This document shows, in pieces, positions 1 to 8,933 of a stretch of DNA of 64,000 nucleotides. The first letter of the stretch is position 1. Each line of letters begins with the position of its first letter. The stretch is taken from positions 558,001 to 622,000 of the forward strand of contig JACGCN010000016.1 in assembly GCA_014905825.1 (NCBI GenBank), written 5' to 3'. The notes under the pieces were generated by a model that was not told the origin of the DNA, did no database searches, and saw nothing but the letters and a program-made list of their open reading frames with translations. Source of the stretch: Lyophyllum atratum. Taxonomy: Eukaryota; Basidiomycota; Agaricomycetes; Agaricales; Lyophyllaceae. Both the position numbers and the translations under genes were made by a program.

Positions 1-824
1 CGGTACGTCCGTTTCGCTCGTCCCCAAACTTGCTCGATGAAATTTAATTCGCAGTGGAACTTCGGCAGGAAGATCACGTTGAATCCGTGGGTTGCGCACA
101 ACGTCTCCAGCAGGGAGGGCACATTGGCAAAATCTGGTTCGTTGTAGAGCATCCGTCGGCAGCAACACCGAGGGATATCGGGTGGGCAATTAAACTTTGG
201 GCACTCAGCGCGGACGCGTGACATACCCTCATATCCCCGCTCTTCCAGAATGTTTGCCGTGCCTTTGAAGATGCCGGCGCGAGGATGATCACCACGGAAA
301 TAGAGGTCCTGAGGTGAGCCATCAGCAAATTTTGCATTCTGCATCTCGACCTTCTGCTTGAGAATCTTCCCCTTTGAATCATATACTAGCTTTGCATTTT
401 CATCCCTGACATTGACTTCGACGCCCCAATTCGTCCCCTCCTTTGGGATATTCTTCGGCATTCGACGTGCAGAGAGAGCACCATCAGCGCGCTTTAGATG
501 AGTGGTGGCATTGTCATAGATGAAGATATGGTCGTATTCAGGATAATCTCGGCTGAGTATTTCCATTGCCCGTTGTACCTGAGCCCGGATGTCTTCATTG
601 TCGAAATAGCCATCGCGGTTTTTACCCGGTTTGAAAATTACCCGTGCGTCCTCCTTCCCATCGAGCGAGCGAAGGAACCCGAAATCGGCGGATACAAAAT
701 CGGCAACCATCAGCGAGGGTCCTTCTCCTTTCGCATATGGCACAGGCGAAGCGTCGTCCTTGACCCACTGATGGATGACTCTATATTTAGCGACGTCTCT
801 GATTGCACGTCTTCCTGGTGCTCT
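1..824 (-). pseudogene. DDE transposase fragment (Tc1/mariner-IS630-like), runs off left edge
   Basis: On the minus strand one frame is open from an in-frame stop at about 825-827 to the window edge. It reads like the C-terminal catalytic half of a fungal DDE transposase. The three acidic positions are visible: Asp in MVADFVSADFG, Asp in FIYDNATTH, and Glu in LNFIEQVWG near the edge, the last followed by a basic stretch (RAKRTYR). Between the second and third lies a cysteine cluster (CPKFNC...RCCCRR) that may bind zinc. The spacing and the LPKFHCELNFIE signature match the DDE_3/IS630 fold as I know it. The upstream stop and the missing N-terminal DNA-binding half suggest a truncated or frameshifted copy; a second frame just upstream (from ATG around 832) may be the displaced continuation. 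The 3' end lies outside the window, so completeness there is unknown. Confidence 0.75.
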
Positions 825-1153
825 TCAGGCATGATTGGCGGTTCCTTTTGGTCGGAATATGTTCAATTCAGGGATTCTGCATGCGTAGATGATGACATAC
901 ATTCTCCTTGTTCTTGTTCTTTTTCACTAGGTTCTTTGCTTTTGATATGAGAGTTTTTGCCGTGTTTTTGATTCCCCAGTTCCCCAGGTTCTTCAGACGT
1001 CCTAGAGCACGTTTCGGCATGATTTTCGCGCCTTCGGGACGCGTCAGACGCGCCAGAAATCGTAGTAGAGAACTAATTAATTAGGTGGTTACGGGGCATT
1101 TCCTTAATGGCCTTCGTAAAACGGACAAAATCAAAAATCGGTTCCCATAGGCA
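825..1153. other. Spacer between transposase fragment and MULE
   Basis: No convincing gene. The sequence is AT-rich around 1070-1085 and holds only short open frames. It may include decayed sequence upstream of the neighbouring transposase fragment. Confidence 0.5.
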
Positions 1154-1162
1154 CCTTAAACC

Positions 1163-1369
1163 CAGGCTCCTAAAACCAGCCGCTCGAACCGCTCGTATGG
1201 GGCTTTATCCCACTGGCCACGTTGATGTTATATCAGAATTTTTTATCTTATCTTATCTGACCAAACCAAATAAACAAAACTTCCCCCAAACTCGCGGTTG
1301 AGCGGCTGGCACAAATGGGAACCGGGGATGTCGGTGATCCTCTCCCAACCCTACCATAGGTGCTATGTT
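1163..1369 (+). repeat. Left terminal inverted repeat of the MULE
   Basis: A 207-bp arm starting CAGGCTCCTAAAACC. It is the reverse complement of 2185-2391 with about two to three mismatches, all near position 1353. Confidence 0.9.
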
Positions 1370-2184
1370 ACGGACAATCAATCCCATATAACCGTCGCGT
1401 CAATCACGCATAAACAGCTTGGTCGTGTCACTGCGAGATTTGTTATATCCGGATATGGGATACCTGGTAGTGGCCGTGTACTTCATCTCATAGTCCCAGT
1501 ACTACTTACAGAGACATCTTTGCATGACGATAGGAATTAGATGATTGTTCATATCATATATAAGGTGAAATGACAAGAGGTACACAGTGGAAAGCAGCGA
1601 TGTCGCTCACATCACACTCACTTGACCAGATCTTTTCACTTATCAATCGCTCGGGCGCAACCTTCATGGACGTCATCCTTATGGCCTTCAGCGACACCGA
1701 AAATTCCCGTAGCGATGTCATGCTTTCTGGACTCACTGCACAGACACTCCCTGACATGCCAGCAAGTATCAGCCTGGGCACAAGCTACCATGAAGACCGT
1801 GTACTCATCAGAAATCCTATCCCTCGGTCGGCGTGACAGCGGACTCCATTACATTGCTCGAGATATCACCGAAGACAAACTTCGCGAGTTCGAAATCCGG
1901 CCCCGGTAGCAGCAACTCCTACGACGTCTTTCTTTGCGTGGAGTGCCAGCGCGATCTTGACCTGCAACCAACAAGGGCATTTACCGAATCTGGCTTCCAC
2001 TAAGTTGCGTATATCCTTGATCGTCCATTGCCGTGCCATGATGGAGATGAGCCCTGCAAGCAGTAGATTATTCGATGGGACGCGTCGTGTCTAGAATAGA
2101 ATATTTCCGGAAAAGGACCGCCTGTCAGGACCACGCTATTGATTGTTGATTGACGCGATGATTATTCATGGCTGAGAATCAGTA

Positions 2185-2391
2185 AACATAGCACCTACGT
2201 TAGGGTTGGGAGAGGATCACCGACATCCCCGGTTCCCATTTGTGCCAGCCGCTCAACCGCGAGTTTGGGGGAAGTTTTGTTTATTTGGTTTGGTCAGATA
2301 AGATAAGATAAAAAATTCTGATATAACATCAACGTGGCCAGTGGGATAAAGCCCCATACGAGCGGTTCGAGCGGCTGGTTTTAGGAGCCTG
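2185..2391 (-). repeat. Right terminal inverted repeat of the MULE
   Basis: Reverse-complement partner of 1163-1369, ending GGAGCCTG directly before the second copy of the 9-bp target duplication. Confidence 0.9.
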
Positions 2392-2480
2392 CCTTAAACC
2401 CTACTTTATCTTGGGGGTCATGCGGCCCGATTAGCTACTTTCGGAAATTCCTGGAGGCCATTACGATTTTGGTGGAATTG

Positions 2481-2506
2481 TCACGCAAAATCACGCAAAA
2501 TCACGT
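2481..2506. repeat. Short tandem repeat with CACGTG core
   Basis: The 10-bp unit TCACGCAAAA occurs twice and is followed by TCACGTGACG, which contains a palindromic CACGTG box. It lies just outside the left end of the hAT element, in the original target region. It may be a promoter element of the locus into which the hAT inserted; that is inference. Confidence 0.4.
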
Positions 2507-5500
2507 GACGTTTGCGCGTTTTCCCTGGGCCCTATCGTACAGGATGCAGCCGTAGGGTTGTGTATAAAACTCCGGTCGGTGTAACTAATAGGTAACTTAC
2601 CAGACAAAATTTCGAGCCTTTGTAACAAAGGTAAGTTACCATGTAAAAAACAGTTTTATACCAAGATCACGTGATCTTCTGACGTCTTAGAAGACAGCCG
2701 TTTTGGCTCCCAAACGGGCGCTGAGACCCCTTTTTCGCAGCGCTCACACCGTTCACCATGTAGAGACGAGTAAGTGGCATTCCAGACTTAGGATTAAACA
2801 GATGATTGACGAAGTTACATCCAGTCTCCGAGCTCAAAAGTACCCCCATCCTCCTCTCGATCCACCACACCGGCAACCGGGACCCTCGACTTAGGAACGG
2901 CGCCAACTTTCACACTGCGAGACACTGGCGCATCCGTGAGCAGCTCCTCGAGGTCCAACGACGACATGTCAAAGTCGTCATCATCCTGCATCGGTAGGAC
3001 AGAACTCGGCTCCACTTTGCAGGGTACACCTGTGCCGTGTTTGCGCCTATCTTTCGTGGCCCCTTCGTCATCGGACTCACCGCCGGACTGGTCATCGGAT
3101 ACATCACGGTCGGATCCATGCCCGCCCTCCTCGTCTTCTTCCTCGTCAATAGGTCTCAAGACCCTATTGACATCATAGAATTTCAGTATGGGACGAGGTC
3201 GAGCGCTCTTGCGCAGCTATTGAATTCATCAAGACCGGACTCGGTGCTGAAAACATCGCAGCGTACGCACCTTCCGCTTCTTCTGGGTTCGATAGTAGTT
3301 CCTGATCTGCGCCATAGCCATGATGGTCTCGACTTTCTGTCGATTTTGTAGCGCGGTATTCATCATCGTGACGACGGACATCGTACGCTCGTCAGCCATG
3401 GAGTGGGGAACGGCTGAGTATAGCTTGATGGCGATGGCCTGCATGAGTGGGTGAGTTCTTTTGCTGCCTTGAAAGCGATCTAGGAAACTTACTGCCAATA
3501 TCTCAGCATTCGGAGTCTCCTCCAACGCCAACCACCAGTCGAGCGGATCCTGATCCTCTCCTAATGGCACATTAAACGGGTAGCTACGCTGTGCATATGC
3601 GGTGAATTGCGCCTGATACGCCCTCGTGAATGCTGTTGGCCGTGGTTTCCATGATGTGAGTACTGGATTTGACCCATGGTTGATTTCGTTAACGGCGATC
3701 TCAAGCAGATACCTTCCGACCTCTAGGAAGGTCTTCGGGCTCTTAATTCCAGGTGGGACCTTGGGTGGGACTTTTGCAGGGAGCGTGATGTTGAATGTGA
3801 GAGGATTCGGATTTTTGAAAATCGACGATCGTACGTAACCTTCAAGTTAAGTGAATAGAGTGACCATCGAGATCAAGAGGGGCTACATACGAGGATTCAG
3901 ATAGAAGGCCAAAAGGTGGACATTGGTGGGCCCTGTCACAAAAAACTGGCGCCATCGACGAATCATGATGCCACGGATCTCAGCACAAACATCATCGGGG
4001 AGACAGCAAGTGGATAAAGCCTGCTTTATCTGAGCTACAACGGCAAGCCAGTAAAGGTACACGTCAGCAGCATTGGTAGATGAAGCCTCGAGACATTGGA
4101 TTGCCCGTGCGATGCCCATTGTGACCTTAAGAAACTGAGTGAGGTAGATTTCGAATTTAAGGGTGGTTGCCGTGTTATTGATGAACGTATCACCATGCTT
4201 CTATTCAATGAGTTAGCAAGGACAACCAGTGGAAGGATAAGGGTATGGAGCACGTACTGGAATATCGACCTCACCCGATGTAACAAGGTCGCGGATGGCC
4301 GGAAGGCAGCGCCTCAGCGACTCAGCTGACCATGTAAGTGTTGCAAAACGTGTCTTCCCGATGCTTTCGAGACCCGGACCCAGACCCTGCTCCACTCGAC
4401 GATCTTTGAGCTTTGCTTTGGCAGGCTTCGATTGTTTGAAATACTTGATGGTCCCCCGAACGCGTTTAATCACCTTCACACAAAATGTCGGCCCTCAGCG
4501 TTCTCATGATAAAGAAAGGCCCACTTACAACTTTGAAATATGGTAGGGCGGCGATTTCTTTCAGGGTGTTACTTAAATGATGCATAGGATCAGGCAGATT
4601 TAGAAGGTTGCACATTGCTGCTTCCATGATGGCTCGCGCCAGTTGTGTATTGCCGGTGTCATCAGAGGACATGGCAATGAAACGTTGAGGCCCGATAGGA
4701 TGTATTACCTGAATCCTCCGTCAGTTGACATTAAACATGTTGTAGGACTCGTGAATACACTTACTCTCATTACGAGATTGGCAATCCATTCTCCCGTATG
4801 GGATTCTCGTGTGCATTCTTGACCCTCGATCAAGAACACCTGTCGTGTTGGAGTCGTGACGTGGACTGTGTAAAATGTATCACCACCAAGCGTGTCGCCA
4901 CCATCAAAAGTGACTGTTAGGTGGTCTTGGGTCTGAAGATAGTCGATTACCAGGGCCCGGACACGCTCCTGTTCAGACATGATATGGTTGTCTACCAGCC
5001 GTGTCCTCGAGGCAGGTGTATAGCTCGGAGTGGAAATCTTATAGATGTCTTTCCATTCATCGAGGTCAACGATGGCGGGAGCAAAGCGAGCCACGCATAC
5101 GAGCTTGAGAATGGCAAAGTCCAGGGCATTGTGAATCTCCTTTCGGCCTCGCATTCCAAAGAATTCATCTGCCCGTGGGGGAGCGCTAGCCCGAATTGCA
5201 ACGACACGTGAATCTGTGCTGCTGATGCTCGCCATTGACGTGGCGGGGGAGAGGGTACCACATGGAGTGCCTTGTAACGATTCAGTGGCAGCGACAAGAG
5301 CGCCAGGAGAGTTCTCAGCGCTGGCTGCGGATGCAAACTGCCGCTGCTCGGAAGTCATCTTGAGACAACCCTTGCAGTGAGCGAGAACTCGAGCGCGAGA
5401 TCGCGGCTCCCATGTTTTGGAGCATCCAACACCAGCACATCTATATTTCCTATGTGAACCACGCTCGCTTTTTAGTTCTACAGTAAGGGTGTCGAGTTCA

Positions 5501-6938
5501 TTCATGCGCGGACGGCCGGTGGGTGCTGCTGTATCATCAGAAGACGCGTCGCTCGGAACATTGTCCATTGCAGAAGCAACATCCTGTCCAGATGCCTTTG
5601 AGGAGCCGTCAATATCAATGAAATGCATCAGAAAGATCAACACGTACTGTCTTTCTTACTTTGCTTCGTGCTTTCAATTGCTCCACGGTTCTCTTCGGTC
5701 TGGCTTGGAAAATTGGTGCAATGACTGACGGCACCGTGTTCTTGACCTTCCTCTGCTTAGGCTTTGGCTTCTCGGATGATGCCGTGATGGGAGCCTGAGT
5801 GGCTCGAACGACATTCTTGATCGCTATCTTCGTAATGGGCTCTGGACGAGGAGAAGGTGCACTGCGAGAACTTGATGGATACTTGAAACGCATCAGAGGG
5901 AGCGCCTGATCAAGGTTGGAACTCTGTGAGCGATGCTTAGCCAAGTGTCACATTCAGAGCTTACAGAAACATACCTTGGAGTTAAATACCATAATCAACC
6001 TGCGTAAAATCGACATCCGCGCAAGATCAGTCTCAGCGTGGCTCGGCCCTACCATAGGAGTGCTTGGAATGAAGAATCGAGCTAAGCCATTGTTACTGAA
6101 AATACCACAGCTCCACCAGTCGTCGAAAAGGTGTTGAGTTGGGCAGGGCATGATCTCGGAATCGAGACAGTCGACGGGGTATGATGGGAGGTGCTTTGAG
6201 ACAAACCAGCGGAGAGCACCAATGACATCATCATCTGGAAGACCCCCTGCTGGATCACCGTAGGCCAGAGCTTCCCTTACAATGTCCACGGCTGCTGCAA
6301 CCCAATGGTTGCCATGGATGTGGAAAATGCCGCCTATCTCGCTAGTGGGAGTTAAAGTCGATCCGAAGCGCTGAAGGAAAGTGTCTGCATTAACGTCGTA
6401 AAGACTATCCCCGCTCTTGTCCGATCTGTACACCCTGAGTAGCTGCCGCGTGAAAATGGTATCAATAAGGTAAATTTTACGGGAGGGATGTGCCTCCCCT
6501 ATTTCCTTCTCGAGTAGATAGAGCATTTGATCAATTTGCTCGTCAGCTAACCACTCTCGGGAAAGAAAGCGAGCTAATGTTGATTTTGAAAATGAAGTCC
6601 GTCCAGGGCTTGCGGCAGAGTAAGGCTGAGCACGACTCTGGGTAACTCGTGGGTCGAGACGGGTTTACTCGTGGGAAAACTCATGGGTATGTCACCCATG
6701 GATCCGGATCACCCATTAGGCACGGATCCCTACGGATCTGGGTACAGGATATTGCACTGTGGGTACTCATCCTGGGTACCTGTTACCTTAGTTTTATTTA
6801 GAGTCTCTATTTTACTGTGAATGACAGGTCAACATTAAATGCTCCTACCTGTCGTGGTTGGTACCTTTCTGTAAGTCAGGTGGATGTCTGAAATACATCA
6901 TTCCATGAGACTATGCTGAAGTGATTTGAGTTTCTGGA

Positions 6939-7155
6939 TGTTGGAAACCAGGTACCGAGGGAAAGGGACAAGGTGAGGGGGGTTTAACAATGTGTATTCC
7001 ACTGCTGTACCAGTACGTAGTCGGTCAATTATATATGTGCAAAGGAATAGAAATGAGACGGAAAATCGACTACGGCAAGGCGCGGCAAGTCAGTGATCGA
7101 GAAAATAAACAAATCTAAATATAGAGTTTTGGGCCTCGGCCGGTCAACTCCAACA
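6939..7155 (-). repeat. 3' LTR of the gag-only retrotransposon
   Basis: 217 bp, TGTTGG...CCAACA, appears identical to 8260-8476. It is the 3' LTR in the transcriptional sense because gag reads on the minus strand. Confidence 0.92.
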
Positions 7156-7252
7156 CTCCCACAGACCGGCGAGACACAAAACAAAAAGCAAAATAAAATG
7201 AGAAAATAAACAGAAATAAAAATGCTCCCACAGACTTCGAGAGCCGTCAATT

Positions 7253-8032
7253 TTAGAGGGCGTATGTGACGCGCGATGTCGATGCGACCATAGCCTTGGG
7301 TTCCGGCGCGGCAGGGGCCGGTTCCTTGCACTCGCTTTGGTAATGGCCAAGTTCGTTGCATCGGAAGCACCGGATCTTCGATTTGTCGGTGTTTTTGTTG
7401 CGTGGGCGCGAATCAGCATGCAGGGCGCTAGTTTCGATGCCGTGGGTGTGATTGCCGCAATTGTCGGCAAGACGAGTTTCTTCATTGAGAACACGGCCAA
7501 TGATGAAATCGAGGTCGGTAGATTTTTCGTGTGAGTCGAGTGAGACAATGAGGGAGCTGTAAGCGGGGGGAAGTGATTTGAATAGAACTGCGATGGTGAG
7601 GGCGTTCGAGGGGGTTTCGCCAAGATGATTGAGCTTGTCGGCGAGCGTGCGAATATTGCCGATGTGCGTGCGCATAGAGACCTCGTCGGCCTTCCTGAAT
7701 GATGTAAACTTGCCCCACATGGCAATGATGCTCCCCAAACCCGACGCCTGATGAAAATCCCGTAACCTCTCCCACATTCCGGCCGGGTCCTCGTCATAAC
7801 CGCGAACATGTGCAAACTGACCAGGGTCCAATCTCCGTATAATCTCCGCAGATGCCAGATCCCTCTTCGCGATCCATCCCTTGACCGCCTTCGAACCATC
7901 GCTCCCCACGGGCCGCGATTCCTTTCCCTCCACCAATGCCAAAACCTGCTTCCTCTTCAACTCCGCCCGAATCTCAAATTCCCACGAGTCATAATTCTCG
8001 TCGTCCAACTTCGTGAAACCTTTCTCTCCCAT
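7253..8032 (-). CDS. gag: Copia-type Gag polyprotein with CCHC zinc knuckle
   Basis: A 259-residue intact frame. The N-terminal part (NYDSWEFEIRAELKRK, about residues 13-28) and the following helical region match the UBN2/Copia Gag capsid domain. Near the C-terminus a single zinc knuckle of the form C-X2-C-X4-H-X4-C is visible (Cys222, Cys225, His230, Cys235), which would bind the element's RNA. Gag would form the particle in which the RNA is packaged. Reverse transcriptase and integrase must come from another element, because only about 100 bp separate the stop from the 3' LTR. The frame has no stops or shifts, and the LTRs appear identical, so the copy is young. Confidence 0.9.
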   Translation of the reverse strand: MGEKGFTKLDDENYDSWEFEIRAELKRKQVLALVEGKESRPVGSDGSKAVKGWIAKRDLASAEIIRRLDPGQFAHVRGYDEDPAGMWERLRDFHQASGLGSIIAMWGKFTSFRKADEVSMRTHIGNIRTLADKLNHLGETPSNALTIAVLFKSLPPAYSSLIVSLDSHEKSTDLDFIIGRVLNEETRLADNCGNHTHGIETSALHADSRPRNKNTDKSKIRCFRCNELGHYQSECKEPAPAAPEPKAMVASTSRVTYAL

Positions 8033-8049
8033 TCTAAATTCCGTGCCTC

Positions 8050-8185
8050 AGTACAATCGAGGGCTTCCGTTGCGCAAGTACAGTCTGCGGCTTCCGTGCT
8101 CCAGTACAGTCGGAGGCTTCCCGTGTGTCAGTACAGTCGACGGCTTTCGATGCGATGCTCCAGTACAGTCGGAGGCTTCCGAGAC
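8050..8185. repeat. About five degenerate copies of a ~27-bp tandem repeat in the gag leader
   Basis: The unit reads roughly AGTACAGTCGGAGGCTTCCG plus a short variable part. It recurs at about 8052, 8078, 8104, 8131 and 8163. It lies between the primer-binding region and the gag start, where packaging signals sit in LTR elements. No spacers of CRISPR type are present. Confidence 0.75.
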
Positions 8186-8259
8186 GATTAGATAATCAAG
8201 ATAAGATAGCCGAGGGTGATGCGAATGATGTGAACAGTGAAAGCTCGGGGCCCATAACC

Positions 8260-8476
8260 TGTTGGAAACCAGGTACCGAGGGAAAGGGACAAGGTGAGGG
8301 GGGTTTAACAATGTGTATTCCACTGCTGTACCAGTACGTAGTCGGTCAATTATATATGTGCAAAGGAATAGAAATGAGACGGAAAATCGACTACGGCAAG
8401 GCGCGGCAAGTCAGTGATCGAGAAAATAAACAAATCTAAATATAGAGTTTTGGGCCTCGGCCGGTCAACTCCAACA
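8260..8476 (-). repeat. 5' LTR of the gag-only retrotransposon
   Basis: 217 bp and apparently identical to 6939-7155. In the minus-strand sense it is followed by the candidate primer-binding site. Confidence 0.92.
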
Positions 8477-8562
8477 CTGGACTAGGTCAATTGGGTAGGT
8501 GACTGTGCCAAACAATGACAGTAGAATAGTAAAATGCCCCTACATGCCTTGGGACCTTTCTG

Positions 8563-8933
8563 TTTTTTTTTTTTTTTTTTGGTGGAGCGTAGAGTTGTTA
8601 GCTCGAGTTCTTTCAGGTTAGGACTGGTTACCGCCTAAGCCAGACGACAAAGTCGTTGGCCGAACTCCGCATTGAGGATCCAGGGAATTAAAACCCCGGG
8701 ATTTTTCGAACCCCAACCAAGGAGGAAATGCGCTTATGCACACTCCCAGACCTCGGCCGCAGACCAAGTTCTGGAAGTAGTGTCGGACTCATCCGCGCGT
8801 GATCCCACGCGGCCATACCGACTAAAACCCCCGTGTGGTAATGGGCAGTCTTTGCCCGGGGTGGGACTCGAACCCCAGTTCTGCGGACTGGTCTAGGATT
8901 CATCGAGCTTGATGTGGTTACCACTACACCACG
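8563..8933 (-). mobile_element. tRNA-derived SINE with A-tail and 18-bp target duplication
   Basis: TGCCTTGGGACCTTTCTG occurs at 8545-8562 and again at 8934-8951, flanking about 371 bp. The end next to the left copy is a run of 18 T (8563-8580), an A-tail on the minus strand. At the other end the minus strand opens with a tRNA-like head: GTGGTGTAGTGGTTACCAC as A box and GGTTCGAGTCCC as B box, about 60 bp apart. The body (about 280 bp) is unrelated to the tRNA and has no open frame of interest. Long variable target duplications and an A-tail imply mobilisation by a LINE reverse transcriptase encoded elsewhere. The head resembles the Gln/Glu/Asp tRNA class, including the tRNA-Gln genes of this window in the D arm. 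Confidence 0.88.

Larger units (their letters stand above)
1163..2391. mobile_element. Mutator-like non-autonomous DNA transposon with 207-bp TIRs
   Basis: Two almost identical inverted arms (1163-1369 and 2185-2391) begin and end with CAGGCTCC/GGAGCCTG. They differ only at a few bases near their inner ends. The element is flanked by a perfect 9-bp direct repeat CCTTAAACC at 1154-1162 and 2392-2400, which reads as a target-site duplication. Long TIRs plus a 9-bp duplication are the hallmark of the Mutator (MULE) superfamily. The interior (about 815 bp) holds only short open frames, the longest about 95 codons, and no transposase motif, so the copy should depend on a transposase encoded elsewhere. 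The near-identity of the arms suggests recent activity. The interior could be captured host sequence, but I do not recognise it. Confidence 0.85.
6939..8476 (-). mobile_element. Gag-only LTR retrotransposon (TR-GAG type, Copia-like)
   Basis: Two 217-bp direct repeats (6939-7155 and 8260-8476) appear identical. They start TGTTGGA and end TCCAACA, and are flanked by a 5-bp duplication CTGGA (6934-6938 and 8477-8481). The coding strand is minus, so 8260-8476 is the 5' LTR. Directly inside it lies GGTTATGGGCCC, which resembles the complement of the anticodon arm of initiator tRNA-Met, the half-tRNA priming site used by Copia elements. A purine tract (GTGGGAG) abuts the 3' LTR and is duplicated about 70 bp away, consistent with an internal deletion. 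The only gene is gag; protease, integrase and reverse transcriptase are absent. Gag-only elements of this layout were described in plants as TR-GAG. Confidence 0.92.

Noticed and set aside
498..950. 150-codon plus-strand frame
   Set aside because: It is the antisense shadow of the DDE transposase fragment, whose minus frame carries clear catalytic motifs.
7144..7899. 251-codon minus-strand frame overlapping gag
   Set aside because: An alternative frame of the gag region; the CCHC knuckle and capsid motifs lie in the 7253-8032 frame.
8050..8185. CRISPR-like look of the regularly spaced repeats
   Set aside because: Copies are contiguous and diverged with no unique spacers; the genome is eukaryotic.
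8563..8580. T18 run as a Pol III terminator on the plus strand
   Set aside because: It is the A-tail of a minus-strand SINE, bounded by the target duplication.
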